Positions 13,500 through 26,500 of a stretch of 64,000 nucleotides of DNA are shown in pieces. Both the position numbers and the translations under genes were made by a program. Every line of letters begins with the position of its first letter. Positions within the stretch are counted from its first letter, which is position 1. Source of the stretch: Apus apus (lineage: Eukaryota > Chordata > Aves > Apodiformes > Apodidae); the NCBI RefSeq assembly GCF_020740795.1, contig NC_067293.1:19906378-19970377 (forward strand), in the 5' to 3' direction. The notes beneath the pieces are model-generated. The model was not told where the DNA came from. It worked only from the letters and a program-made list of their open reading frames with translations, and made no database searches.

Positions 13500-13625
13500 A
13501 TTAGAAACAAAAATGAAAGGCCATCAATGAATTAATACAGCATTAAATGTTAATAATTAGGGGATCGTAAACATTTATGGGAGCAGATTAAAGCCAAGTT
13601 CTGCTCCATTAAGTTGCTCACGTGG
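13500..13625. promoter_or_regulatory. Candidate regulatory element (AT-rich, homeodomain/FOX-like cores)
   Basis: It contains gaattaatacag, gcattaaatgttaataattag and gtaaacatttatgg within 80 bp, then becomes GC-rich abruptly. There is no repeat similarity. Conservation is untested; the claim rests only on motif density. Confidence 0.25.
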
Positions 13626-14389
13626 CCTCTGCTTTCCACCCGCCTCAAGGGAGGGAGAGAGAGATGGGAGAGCAGGTTTGCTCACAAAGGGCTCTGGCTC
13701 CCCCTGTCACAAGTCCTGCCCCCGGGGTGCTCAGGGGTCCCCAGCCACCCCATCCCTGCCAGCAGCCCCTGGGGTATCCTTGCCAGTGGGGACAGAGATT
13801 CCCACGCACGACTCTCTTCTGAGGGATCAGGTGGGATGAGCCTGGAGAGGCAGAGCCACAGCGAGCACACCAGGGTGCAGGTGTCTCCCTGCCACAACAT
13901 CGGGAAACTCACCTTGGGAATGGCGTGGTCTGAGCATCTGAGGGGTGACGATGCCACAGTTAATCAGAAAACACACTGAAAATTTTGGCAACAACAAAAT
14001 ATCCTTTGTCAGCAAAACACATTTTTAAAAAAGAAATGCAGGTAGATCTTAGGTCTCTGCCTGGGGTGCCCAGTCCTGAGCCTGTCTCCTTTGGACCTGA
14101 TTTATGTACTCACTGCTCACAGCTTCTACAAAAATAACTGTATTTTCGTGCCTGCAGTGGGACCATGGGAGGAACACAAGGGACCTCTTGGACATCCCTG
14201 TGCTGCTGGGAACATGTTGCAGTGATTCTCACTCGTTCCCCACTCCAACACAGCTGGAAAACATCCCATTTTGGAGCTGCTGTTGCACTGGTGGGAAGCC
14301 ACAGTCCAGCTGGGTAGGATGTGGGGGTGGAGCAGCCCAGTGACACCCCCAGCATGGGGAGCTGGCAACTGGGCTGCTGGAGACGGGCA

Positions 14390-14760
14390 GTTGGTCCAGA
14401 GGAGGCCACCAGGATAATCTGAGGGCTGGAGCAGCTCTGCTCTGGAGACAAGCTCAGAGAGTTGGGGTGTTCAGCCTGGAGAAGAGAAGGCTCCAGGGAG
14501 ACCTTAGAGCACCTTCCAGTGCCTGAAGGGGCTCCAGGAAAGCTGGGGAGGGGCTTTTTACAAGGGCGTGAAGCGATAGAATGAGGGCGAACGGCTTTAA
14601 ACTGGAATAGGGGAGATTTAGGTGAGATATTAGGCAGAAATTCTTTAGTGGGAGGGTGGTGAGACACTGGCACAGGTTGCCCAGACAAGCTGTGGCTGCC
14701 GCATCCCTGGGAGTGTTCAAGGTTGCACGGGTCTTGGAGCAACCTGGTCTAGTGGCTGTT
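14390..14760 (+). mobile_element. CR1 LINE fragment lacking its tail
   Basis: CR1 sequence from the RT C-terminus (gtccagaggaggccaccagg) through the 3' region, ending abruptly near aacctggtctagtgg without the ATTCTATG tail. It is more diverged than the 5.8 kb copy. A G-rich 16-bp minisatellite begins about 60 bp further on. Confidence 0.88.
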
Positions 14761-14820
14761 TCACTGGATTCAGGTCCTGCTCTCAGCATCAATGCATGCC
14801 TGGGTGCTGCCACCCTTGGG

Positions 14821-15056
14821 GCAGGCAGGGATGGGAGTGGGCAGGGATGGGGGTGGGCAGGGATGGAAGCAGGCAGGGATGGAAGCGGGCAGGGATGGGA
14901 GTGGGCAGGGATGGGAGTGGGCAGGGATGGAAGCAGGCAGGGATGGGAGTGGGCAGGGATGGAAGCAGGCAGGCAGGGATGGGATTAGGCAGGGGTGGGA
15001 ATGGGCAGGGATGGGAGTGGGCAGGGCTGGGAGCAGGCAGGCAGGGATGGAAGCGA
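14821..15056 (+). repeat. 16-bp G-rich minisatellite
   Basis: Units of the form ggcagggatgggagtg, with variants ggaagca and gggggtg, repeat about 14-15 times with occasional 4-bp gcag insertions. Strand asymmetry is strong (G-rich on +). The GGG-rich units could form G-quadruplexes, though this is inference. The array gives long open frames in several frames that are not genes. Confidence 0.95.
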
Positions 15057-15339
15057 GCAGCCATCTCAGCCCTTTGCCTTATCTCTGGGAATAGCCCTGA
15101 CTGCAACTTGCCTGGCTCCCCGGGGCAGCCCAGGGCAAGATGGGGCTGCACACCCACGGGCAGGCAGGGAGCCCACAGGGGCCCCACGGAGGCCCCGCAG
15201 CCCAGCCCGGTGGGACGTGTTGTTGTTGGCTGCCCCGCGCGGCTCCGGCCACGCTGTGGGCTGGGCCTGGGGGTCTGCAGTGACGGGGGCCCTTTGCAAT
15301 CGAAAGCTTCCTGCTGGGGACCCTTCAAGGGCAGCCCTT

Positions 15340-15715
15340 GTAGCAGATCTAATTATACAAACAATTTTGTTCTGCTTCTCCAAATAAACACAGCAAGGTC
15401 TGCGGGACACAGCACGATGGGAAATTAGAAACGAGAACGCTCGCTAATGGGCTCCTTAGCTGCAGGGGTAAACAGATTGTTTGAAAAGGCCCCGGCCACC
15501 CCTCCAACAGATCCACTCGCTCCTCACCCCTCTTTCCTCCCCCTCCTCCTCTCTCTCCCCGCCCCAACCCCCGTCGCACCTAATATTAACAAAGCTTGCA
15601 ATTTAATCAAATCTCTGAACTGTGAAAGGAGACTTCTGTAGATTCGATTTCAAGGTTTTTTCCCTGTTAAGATTTGCATTGAGAAAATTAGATTAAAATC
15701 CTGCACGTGAAAGGA
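15340..15715. promoter_or_regulatory. Candidate regulatory block beside GC-rich patch
   Basis: Unique AT-rich sequence with gatctaattatacaaac, ctaatattaac, caatttaatcaaatc and attagattaaaatcc, next to a CpG-richer segment at 15120-15300. It has the look of a conserved enhancer, but nothing here proves conservation. Confidence 0.28.
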
Positions 15716-18064
15716 AAGGGTCAGGGAGGGGAGTGGGGTATGGAGGGGAACCAGGAAAGAAGGAGGGAGACAAAAGGAGACCCCAAAGTCTGGCTGTCAG
15801 CGGGCTGAGTCAAGAGGAGATGGGCTATGGGGTGAGGTGGAGAACCCCCTTCCCGATCCCCAAAGACCAGGGCCAGGCTGAGCCCCCCCTGCACCACCCT
15901 CCATCCTAAATTTGGTCTGGATGGGGACGTGGGGTCCGAGGAGACTGTTCACTCCACACTTTTCCCCCTCCCCCACAGTCCAGTGTCTTATTTCAGGCTG
16001 GGGATGGGTGACACTTGGATGTCTGCACCAGCACCTGATGGGTGCTTTAGGTGTGGTGAAACTGTGTAGTGAAACACGTGTAGCATCAGCCAGCCCTGGG
16101 GACAGCCACGGATGGGAGGTGTTACCACCCCACCATGTGGCCATGCCCCAAAGGTCTGCAGGATTGGAGGTCCTTTCCCAGGCTCTGCCCAGCTCTTCCA
16201 TCAGAACCCCACATTCTTGCCAAACAGGGGCCCATGCTGAAAAATGCTCAACCCCCACCAAGATGGGGGTCCCTCCACATGGGACCCTCAATTGTCCCCA
16301 GCCTGGAAAGGTCCTATGTGTGGGTGACAGCACAAAGGGTGTGATCCTGCACTCCTGGCTATTTGCAGAGCCCTCACGCAGTTATCAATGGTTTCCCACA
16401 GATGTTGAGCCCTGACCTACAGCAGGAACATTTCGGAGCCAGGACATCCCTGTCCTGGCCACAGCCAGTGCCAGGGGAGCCGGGTGCACCCAACATCCAT
16501 GAGCCTCAGAGGATGAGGAAGGTGGGGGAACCAGAGCAGTGCTCATCTGCCATGTCCCTGAGCAGTGGGACCTCCTGTCCCAGCAGCTGCTGCTGCTGTT
16601 AAAGTCAAGCTCTCCAGCACAAACATGTCTCGGGACCTGCCGGCGCTGCCGGATCCTCGTGCCCGGAATGTTGTGGCTGAGCTGGGGAGACCCCGGCGCA
16701 ATCCCGGGGCGGTCCAGGGCCCTCCCGTCGTGTACACACACAAGTAGGTTCTATCAACACCCTGTCACCAGAGAAACCTGATTTGAGCTAGAGTCCCTTG
16801 CTGGCGGCTTGGCAGGAACACACTTGGCCGGGACTTTGTTTTCCTTCCTACTCCATGTCATTTATAATTGTATCAAACCCGATGGACTAATTGCAGTCCC
16901 TGTCCTGCTCCGTGCCTGCCATCGGCCCAGTCCCCAGCAGCAGGATGCAGGAGGGATCCATGGATGAAGCATCATGGCTGGAGCAGGGCTGGGGGGGTCT
17001 CCTGGCTCTCCTGCCCATCAGGGTCAGACACCTGCCAGGATCTGGGGTCACACAGGACTCGAGCTGCTCGTGAAACCTCTGAGATGGGAAATGATTCTGA
17101 GAACAGGTTTTTCTCAGCCGACTGCACCAGTTCTGCACTTTCTGCAGTCGTTTTGGTCACACTGAGATCTTGAAATTAAATTTCCTTTTTTTCCAGACTA
17201 AGAACCCCCCTTTGACATTTCAACAATGAAATGTGTCGATTTTTCTCTCCAAAATCCTTCACTTTTAAAATGCCCTTCAATCTTATTTTTTACAAACTAA
17301 TGCTCCAGAACAAAACAAATATTTCCCTGCAAGTGAAACGTAACATTTCATTAAACCTGGATCAATTCCTTTTTCACCTTTTGATTCCCTCAGACCAAGC
17401 CTGTTCCAGCAGCAGCTCTCACTGAGACCCACCAACGATGCCTGCTGGCTGCCACACTGATGTCCTGGCCAAGCTGGTCAGCATCAACTCTCTGTGATGG
17501 TGGCACCTTCCAACCCACAGCTTCCCCAGCCAGACCTGAGCCAAAGGTGATGTTCCTCATGGAAAGTGGGGCAGAGGGAACCATGCCTCCAGAAACCTGC
17601 AGGGTAGCATCTTCTGTCAAGGGACTGGCCTCATCCCATCCCTCAAGCCCAGGCACTGGCTGGAGGGATGTGGAGTTGGGTACCACCACCCAGGGACCTT
17701 CCTCCCCCCCACATCACCCAGGGTGATTCCCACTGCCCAGAAGGATGGTTTCTGGTCTAATCTGCTGTCCCACAGCAAACCATCACCAGAAATCTGCTGG
17801 AACCTTCTGAATCCATGTGCCAGCCACATTCAGTGTAAAGCACCAAAACAAAACAGGGAAAGACAGGGAAAGAGGAGCTGTCAGAGGAAACCCAACCTGC
17901 TGGTCATGCCACGGTGGGCGGCTGGACCATCTACTTCAGAGCTTTGGAAACACAAAGCTAAGTGGTTTCCTCTCCACCTCACTGGGGAGAGGCTTTTATG
18001 TTCCACTGAAGAGGTATCCTGCTCAAACAAGCGGAGACATAATGGGGAGAGCATCCATTAAGCA

Positions 18065-18150
18065 GAAGGAAATGAGGGCATGTTAAACATGAAATATTCA
18101 TGGGGGCTCTTGCCAGCTTGTTAATACATTTGTGTTTGCAAAATACCCCT
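18065..18150. promoter_or_regulatory. Candidate POU-type inverted repeat
   Basis: CATGAA-ATA-TTCATG at 18088-18102 is a perfect 6-bp inverted repeat resembling dimeric POU-factor sites. It is followed within 45 bp by ttgttaatacatttg and tttgcaaaata. Function is inferred only. Confidence 0.25.
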
Positions 18151-18476
18151 GGCTGGGGAACGGGGAGGGAGGCTGGGAGGCCAGTCCGAGGGACCCTGGG
18201 TGTAGGGGGGGCTGGGGAGAGCACGAAGGCAAATTTTGCCTGGCAGGACAATGGTTTGTTCCTAAAAGACCTGCCCAGCATTGCAGAGATAAAGAAGGGC
18301 AGCTGGCAGCTTCAGCTCAGTGCCTCCCAGGCCTGGCACTGGGCTGGCTGGTGGTGGGTGCCCTGGGCCCAGCATGGGCAGGGGGCTCAGAGAGACTCAG
18401 GAGCTGCCTCCACTTCCATACCATCCCAGGCTTGACAGGGTTCCAGGCTCCACTGCTGCCAGCATCTCTGTGCTGG

Positions 18477-18500
18477 GACAACACACACACACACACCCCC
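18477..18500 (+). repeat. (CA)n microsatellite
   Basis: About ten CA dinucleotides ending in a C run. Confidence 0.9.
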
Positions 18501-18769
18501 CAGCAGCTTCTGAGCACTTCCCCAGCTTTGTAGTACAGAGACCTTGTTGCTTCTACAGAATTCACTTCCAACGTATCTACTGGGACATGATGAGACAGCA
18601 TTAATCCTCAAAAATAAACAACAGTTTTCAAAATAAGTGAACAAAGTGCATCTGGTGGTGAATTACCCTGGCTATGCAAAATGGTATTTGCTCCATTGGC
18701 TGGTAAACTGTGGATGTCATTAACTCACAATAGGTCTCCCACTCATTTAGGGTAAATTAAGGAAGCTCT

Positions 18770-18772
<3 letters not shown>

Positions 18773-18802
<30 letters not shown>

Positions 18803-18850
18803 GTTATTGTTATTGTTATTGTTATTGTTATTATTACTACTACTACTACT
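18773..18850 (+). repeat. Compound ATT / ATTGTT / ACT microsatellite
   Basis: About ten ATT units, then five TTATTG hexamers, then five TAC/ACT units, in one uninterrupted 78-bp block. The hexamer block appears to be an amplified point mutation of the ATT array. A - strand polyasparagine frame across it is an artefact. Confidence 0.95.
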
Positions 18851-18898
18851 GTTTGGTAACACAGTCTCATGGGTGAGTGTCTCTAGCAAGCACTGAAT

Positions 18899-18957
18899 CC
18901 ACCCACCCATCCATCCACCCACCCACCTGTCCATCCACCCACCCATCCATCCATCCC
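18899..18957 (+). repeat. (CCAT/CCAC)n tetranucleotide repeat
   Basis: Alternating ccat and ccac tetramers over 59 bp, 50 bp after the ATT array; the short gap is unique sequence. Confidence 0.92.
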
Positions 18958-21900
18958 AAAGTGCTGGCTGAAGGTGGATGGTGCCATCAGGAGCTGGGAA
19001 GGGCTCCAGTGATCCCAGCTCTGGGTGGTCTCTGAGCTTCTTTGGGAGACTCTGGGTTGTTAATTCTCTTCCCAGCCTGGGCAGAGCTTCCAGGACACAG
19101 ACAACAGCCACACAGCTTTTCCTTGCCCCTGCAATTGTCACCCCTCATGCCCATCTCTGTAGGAAGAGCTTCACTCTCCAGCCCAGGAGAGATGGGCCGT
19201 GCTGCAGCAGCAAGGGCACAAGCTTCTGTATTAAACCAAAATGACCAGTGTCAGCACTGGGCAAAGCCAACCTTGGCTCCATGCCTCCTTTCATCACATA
19301 TTGGTGATGGTGTTTGGAGCTGGGCATGTCCCTGGTGTCTCCTGCTGTGCTGCTGCAGGGAGAGAACCTGCTCAGGGGGCACCTGGGAGGAGGGAGAGGG
19401 GCTCCCCAGTTACAGGTGAGGACCAGCAGTCCAAGAGAGGGAGGGTTTACCTTGCACAGTCACAAATCCTTCACAAATGACAACTTCTCTGACCTCAAGC
19501 CCCAGGGAAATGGGACTGAAGTGCAAAGGGGAAAATGTTGCTGCAGATCAGGTTTCTGCTGTGCAAATACATTCATACACTGGCAGTTGGGAAAAGTAAT
19601 CACAGACTTGGCCAAGGAGGAATTAACAGCAGGTTCAAAGGCAGCTCAAGCTGAATATTTCATCAGAAATTGCCTATTTCTGTAACACCTGTCTGTCTTA
19701 TCCTGCAGCTTTTGCCTTGACCTTTCTCCTAATGTCCAGTCCCTAGCCCAATGCCATGCACCAGGGAATTTCCCAGGCTCTTACCAGCATTAATTCTGCC
19801 AAAACACATCTGGGAAAAAAACAAGGGAGTGAAGGAAATATCTGGTGAGGCCCCCAGGGGCCAAGAGCATTCACTTTACCAGGAGGGACACCAGGCAATC
19901 CAACTGTGCTGACTATGGTGCTCTTGGGGATCCAAAATCCAGCCCTGATCATCTCCAGCAGGGCTGAGGGCTCTTTGGGAAGCCTCAAGTGGTCCTTTTG
20001 AGCTTGGCCTTTCCTCAGACACAGCCACACATTTGGCCTGATGTACTTCTGGGATATTAATCCTCCTCTCCATTGCAAACCTCCCGAGACTTCGTTTTCT
20101 GAAGGGAAAGCAAGTTGATTAGTTCCAATTGATGTTCAGGTTCATCAGCCAAGCTTCTTCCTGCAGACAGTAACTCCAGCCAGCTCCCTGCTTTCTCCAT
20201 GAGCTCAAACCCCATCATGTTTAGAGCTTTGACAACATCAGGATGGTTTATCCCTACCCTCCATGATCTTGTGCAGTTCCCCACAGTAAAATGAAGCTTG
20301 CTGGAATGTTTATTTAATTTTTTTCTTCCTTTTGGATTCCCGATTTCCAGTCAATGAACTGCAAGTAAATAAGCTGCAGGAGCACACAGCCCCCCCACCT
20401 GCACCCCTGTGCCCTCTCTGCCCTGCTCCAGCTCACCTCCTCTTCCCACACAGTTTATCCCAAGCAAAAAGTAAATTCAGGCACCTCAGCATGTCCGTGG
20501 GATCTGCCTCAGCTTTTCCTTGGTCTTCGTGGGAGACAGAGTGAGATGAAACTCTTTCCTTGTGTTTTTGAGATAATCGATTTGTTTTCTCCTCCTTGGA
20601 AAGGTCAAGCTCAGAGGTCCCTGTGGCTCAGCACTGCCAGGGACACACCTGCCCTGCCAGGAGCAGGGAGGAGCTGTCCCTGGGGTCAAGTATCTCAGTA
20701 GAAATGGAAAAAACCTCCTCTTCAAACTCTTTGCTGGCTCTGAGGGAGACCACCTGGGCTGGAACCTGCCATCGAGGGGGCTGTTCCAGCAGGAGGTAAC
20801 CACACACTGCGGCCAGATGGGAATCTGCTCTAATTATCTCTGGCTTATTAGCACCAAGGCAAAGGCAGGGAGGTTTCTCCAGGGAACAGTGCTGCACTGG
20901 GAGCTCGCTGAAAGGCTTTGCCTCTCTGGACATCCCTCATCCTTCCTGAGCTGTGCCTCTCCGGGCACCTCCAGCCCTGGGGCTCCTCTCTGTTCGATTA
21001 GGTGAGGTGAGGACCAGGACTGGGAGGGAGGAGCGGGACAGCCCGTCTGTGGGGTACAAGGAGGGACCGGAGGGATGGGGGAGCAGCAGAGGATGGGCAG
21101 GACGTGGTTCCGGCAGCAGGACCAGCCTCTGGCCATCTTGAGCCTCTGCAAGCCCCTCGTGTGCTCTCCCAGGGCCTGCAGACCTTCTGGCACCCCAGTG
21201 TCCCCATCCAGCCCTGAGACCTGCCCCAATTTTTCCCCTGCAAAAGAGGCACCCGCCAAGACCTGGGGCACCCAGAGCCCCATGGCTGGGGCTCAGATGA
21301 GGGTTCACGGGGGGGAGATTGGGTCCAGATGTGCCCTCACAGCTCACCCAGTCCCACCCAGCCCCAGTTATTTACTGCCAGGCTTATACTTTCTTCTTCT
21401 TTCTTTTCTTTCTTCCACTGGTATTGAAAGCCTAAAAATAGTCATGGTTCCCACCTCAACGGGTAATGTGGCAGCAGGTTAACACACAGCAGCCTCCTCC
21501 CTCCCCCATCAGAGCACGCACAGCTTCCCATGCAGCTGGGGAGGGATGTCAGGGCAGGGGGGCTGTGCTCAGGGCAAGGGCCACCCCCTGCCGGGGTCTC
21601 AGCACAGTCCCAGACCCTTTGCTGGCACCAGTTTGGGGCCCAGTGGGCACAGCCCAGGCTGCTGCTCTGCCCAGGGACAGGGAGCTCCGAGTACCTCCTC
21701 CAGCCCACTCCTGGGCAATTCCCTCAGCCCTGTCCCATGGGATCACTGGCAGGGGCAACACAGCTTGTCTGTAGCCAGGACTGGGCTCACCAGCCCCATC
21801 CCGAGGTGCCAGGGGGAGAACACAGCTTAAAACCGAGCTACCCTCAGGCTGGGCAGGGGCAGAAGCAGCAAGACCCTCCAATAGGTGAGAAAAGCTGGCA

Positions 21901-23569
21901 ACCAAACTTGTGCTGTGCTCCAGCCACAGGTCGTTACAGACTGGTGGGATCCTTTATAAATAATGAACCATTATTGATCACCTCTGCCAGTAAACACAGA
22001 GTGACCTTTATTAAAAATACAGGAAAATCTCACTTAGGGAAACTCGCTGGCTTCTTGCTAGGAACAGATGTACACAAAAAACCGATTTGTCCAGAAATGT
22101 GATAGATGGGGCACCAAGGGGAGCAAGCTGCCAGCAGAGGAAGGGGAAAGAATAAGACATTAACCTCCTCTTTAGGGTGTATTGCACAATAACCCACTTG
22201 TGCACTTTTGATGCAGTGCTTTGGAGCTGGCCCTTGGACTCTGCCATTTGCTTTAAACCTCCCACCCAGCACGGTGCTCACTGGGCTCCAGGAGCTGGAC
22301 ACAGCTGGGGGCACTGGAAGTGGCTTTGGGTAATCTGAGAATTTGCCTTGGAGCTGCCCTCTATTTGCCTCATCTCTTGGGGGTTTTGCAACAATTAATT
22401 ATCTGCTCTACAATGGAAAGATCATTCCTCCTGGCTGAGGTTAAACATCCCAGTGCTGCATAAGAGTGTTCATGTTAGCTGGAAATAAATCTCACTTATT
22501 CCCTAGGCAATGCTGCTGCTTCTGATTCTTTGGTCATAGATTAGAGAAATGGTCAAGGATGCAGCTTCAGCCCCTGGGAGGGAGGTGAAGAGCTCCTCGG
22601 CCACCTCCCAAGCTGGGAATTATGCCTCAGGCCCTTCCTGTTGGCAAATGGCTGGTGACCCACAGCAGCTTTGGTCAACCCGTGACTTGGTCTGCAACTG
22701 TTCAACACATCCCAAGGCTGCAGAGCCTTGCCCTGAGTGGCCTTCAAGTGCTGCTTGTTGGGGAGGTGTGGCTGGGGATGAGGATGTTGGGCAGATGCTG
22801 GGAAGTTGCTGGCATGGAGGAGAAGGGCCTGGAGGAGCCCTGAACTGCTCGGACTGTCCTTCAGCAGCAGGGGGGCAATACTGGCACCACCAGGAAGTGA
22901 GTCTCTGGCATCTAGAGGCTGCACAAAGAAAACCAAGTAAAAATGGCACTAGACGCTCAGATCTCCAGACTTAAAAGCATCTGGTTCTCCTCCCAGAGGA
23001 GAGGGAATCAGACACACTTGCTGTCTGCTAGACAGTACATCCCGTTTGCTCTCGCACAGGGTAATTGCCTGCAAAGAGCCTGAGAGGTGTTCCTCTCTTT
23101 GGGAGTCATTTAGACACAGTGCTGCCGCAGGGGAATGTGCCTGTGTGCACAGGTGGTGGCATCACCACCAGTGAAAGCACTTGGAGCACAGTGTCTGTTC
23201 CCAGAAGCATGAGGGGGATGCTGTGTGGAGTCAGGGAAAGCCCATCCCAGTTTGGATGCAGGGAGCTGTCTGTGGGACCGTCCAGCTCCTGGTGTGGGGG
23301 TCTCACCAGCCAGACCAGTGACCCAAACATCCTTCCCCTGCCCTTCCCATGCTGTCACACGAGGGACCACATCTCCTGGGCACCCTGTGTCTGGATATGT
23401 GGGCTCTCCCAGGGCCAGGCAAGGGCAGGAGAACTTCTCATAACCCTCTGGTCCCCAGGAGGACCTGCAGAGTGGGCTGGGCTGGTCCAGCACAGGCTGG
23501 CATGGGGGCTGGGCTGCTCCAGAGGGTGTGCAAAGCAAAAAGGACATCATGGGCCAGAGCCAAGCAAAC
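18958..23569. other. Intergenic: no gene seen
   Basis: Mixed GC content, no repeats recognised, no splice-supported frames. 22385-22545 is AT-rich with acaattaattatctgc and gcataagagtg, a possible regulatory segment. Confidence 0.55.
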
Positions 23570-26500
23570 GAAGGTTATATTAATTGGAGTGCATGTCAGT
23601 AAGCAGCACTGATCACTAAAGGCAAGGGAAGTACATTACTTACAACTCTGGAACAAATGCCACTGGAGTGAATGTGTCTGTCTGCTTAATTGACTTGGGA
23701 TTATATTTGTTTATCTTTTCCCTCCTTTAATTTTGGAGAAGCATGGCTAGACACTGAATGCCCAGCATCTGCACTGGGTCCCTCACAGGTCTTTCCTATC
23801 ACAGCACCCTATTACACATTCTTATTTCCACCTCCCTTATCACCCCATAGCTCCCAAGATGTGCAAGCAAAAGCCAGTCTGGTATCATGTTTTACCCTCA
23901 GATAAACTGTCTTGCAAGGAGCAATCATGCCCAGTTGGTAGCCTTCAAGTAGCTCCTTCTCTTCACCAGATCACCAAGAGATGCTTTAGCTAAAGGCCAA
24001 TGCTGGCCCCAGGTCTAAACTGGGTTTCTGTCCCTGTGGACACTCCTGTATTGCTGAGGTCAGAGGCTGGATGTCTCTGACCAGCCAGTGCCTTGGGACA
24101 ACTTCCCTGGAGAGGCAGCACAAAACCCTCCACTGGATCTCATATGGAATGTAACTAATTTATAAATGGAAACACATGGCACCACTGCCTGAGGGAGCAG
24201 AGCTCTGCAGCTGGTCTGGGCATCCCGGGCCACCACTCCTGCTCTGGGGCAACCTCAGGAGCTCCCAGCATCCTGGCTCGAGATCAGGGGCCAGTCCCAA
24301 AAACAGACCTGCAAGTTTCCCCCACTCTTTTGTTTTTAATTCTTTTTTTCTACACATCAGAGAGAAGATGGGTTTAAGGCCTTTTGGAGTTTTTCATATC
24401 TAGAAAACAAGAGGTAAATAAGCACATGGATTTAACCATTGATCGCTCATTCAGTTTGCACATGTTTTTCTACCAAACACACTAAGAAGAGATGACCTTA
24501 ATATAGAACTAATTGATCAGTCTGTTCCCAAAACAGCTCTGTTTTTTAGGAAGAGGTGGATACATGGGGCCACATTTGCATCGTCACCTCCTTGACCCAC
24601 ACTGCATCAAGATTTAAAATCAGGATGACTGAGGGATGATATTTGCACGGTGAGAAAATTTCCCAACTCCACAAGTTGATTTTTCCCCAATATCCTGCAG
24701 AATTCTCTTGGCAGAATGGCACTGATGGAAGACAAAAAAACAACCCTTTTCTGTAGAACCCTTGAAACGTTCCATTTTGGAGCAGTCAAAGCAGCTTGTG
24801 AAAGAAAACAGACTCTCCAATCACAGCCCAAGCTGGAAACAAGCGGATGCAAGCATGAAATGTGATGTGCAGCAGGATGAGATAAACTCCCAATCTTGTT
24901 TTGGCCCATTATGGCATATTATTCATCAAAACACTTTGTTGAAATCAGCAAGCTCCGGGGTTTGTTAATTTTCTCTGTTTCAAGAAAAAAAAAATAAAAA
25001 ATCAGACTTTGGGGGAGGAAAAAGTGCCAAAAATAGAGATTTTACTGGCTGCAGCCAAATGGTCCTCGAGTTGGACCTGTCAGCCTGGGTTATTGCTTCA
25101 CTTATATCCCTATGATAATTTGGGAACAGCTTCTCTGAGCTGAGAGGGGAAGGAGAGAGGGAGAGGGTGGATAACAGGCTGCCTTGTTAAAACATTCAGG
25201 ATATTATCCTGGATGGCAAGAAGCAGCCAGGATTACATCCTTATCCTTGAGGAGTGTTATTACAATATGGGTGGGTGAATTCTTTGCAGGGACAGGAGAT
25301 GATCTGTGTGTCTCATGGGAGAAGGGTCCTTTGCCCTGCCCTGAAGTTCCCAGAGAGTAACAAATGAAGAAAGGCAAGCAAGGAAAGCTCTGTGCATCCA
25401 AAGTCCTCCTCATAAAGCAAAGAAGATATTTTCCTGCTGAAATCTGCCCATTGATGAAAAGTCCCACTTGGCTGGTGTTGTTTAGGTGAGTTGGGCACTT
25501 GCTGGAGTTTCTTAGCAACCCTCATGGGCTGATGTTCCCCATTCCCTGGGACTGCAGATGGGAAATTAAGCCCTGGGGTTTCTAGCAGCAAATCCTTGCA
25601 TTCCAACCTGGGCAGGTGCATCAGGCAGCTCTGGTTCTACCACGGTGGGTGCTGGAGCCTGGTCCTCCCCAGGAATGGTGTGGAGCCCCTGCCTGTATCT
25701 GCTAGGGACAGAAACACCAACCATCCTCATCAGTGACTTGCAGGGTCCCACAGCCATCCCCCCACCCCTGTTTCCTACTCATCCTGCTACAACCAAACTT
25801 GGCCCCTCTGGAACAAAGACCACCAGAAAGGGATATGCTTTATTTTTCACTTTGTTTTTTTTTAAATTCTATAAATGAGGCAAAGCACCATTTTCTGCTA
25901 TTCAGATTTTTTTTGATCAGCCTCCAAGGGAGGAAGAGCAGCTCAGCAGGCCCATGAAGCAGCTCAGTGTTTCTTCCACCACAATGGAGCACAAAAAGAC
26001 CCTCAGTGAAGGACTGTAAATAGAGCCAATTAAAAGAAGCACTGTTATTACAAAGGACAGGTCACACTCATCAGAGCACAGCTCTGAACTTCAGAGGGTT
26101 TATACAAAATCCCATATTGCTTTTGTACTGTTTACACCCTTTAAGTAATATTACAAAGTACAAGCACTAACCTTTGAGTAATAATTTGAATTAAGAGCAT
26201 CTGTGCTGTGCCATATCCAGTGCCTGCTGTTTTGCTCTTCTTCCCTTTAGGACAGGGACTTCAGGCCAGCCAGTTTCACCTTCCCTATTTTATTGTTAGG
26301 AGAGCCCATCTATCCCCACTGCTAAGGTCAGGCTCTGCAGAACACCCAGGGGTGATCTCTACAGGGAGGGGGAACTCACTCCCCACCCAGTCTGCTCGGG
26401 GTCCCTTGCAGGGCAGTAACAGGGAGTCTGTCACCACTGGAACAATGAACCCAGGCCCCTCATGGACCCCACTGAGCCCTTGGTCGTGCCCACAGCCCAC

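Larger units (their letters stand above)
9571..14389. other. Intergenic, repeats listed separately
   Basis: No gene recognised. Two similar segments, 13025-13050 and 13120-13150, share gacactt(c)aaataaaca about 98 bp apart. The 13500-13625 block is AT-rich with a TAATTAG core and a FOX-like taaacattt motif. Confidence 0.55.
15057..18476. other. Intergenic with GC-rich patch and AT-rich blocks
   Basis: 15120-15300 is CpG-enriched (ccccgcgcggctccggccac). It is followed by AT-rich 15345-15415 and 15585-15715 (cctaatattaacaaag, ttagattaaaatcctg). A second small CpG patch lies at 16625-16740. No gene is recognised. Confidence 0.55.

Noticed and set aside
14796..15428. 210-codon + strand ORF
   Set aside because: It is mostly the 16-bp minisatellite.
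16565..16747. 60-codon frame with SRDLPALPDPRARN in a small CpG patch
   Set aside because: It looked gene-like, but there is no matching family, no good splice donor, and the polyalanine start is a CTG repeat.
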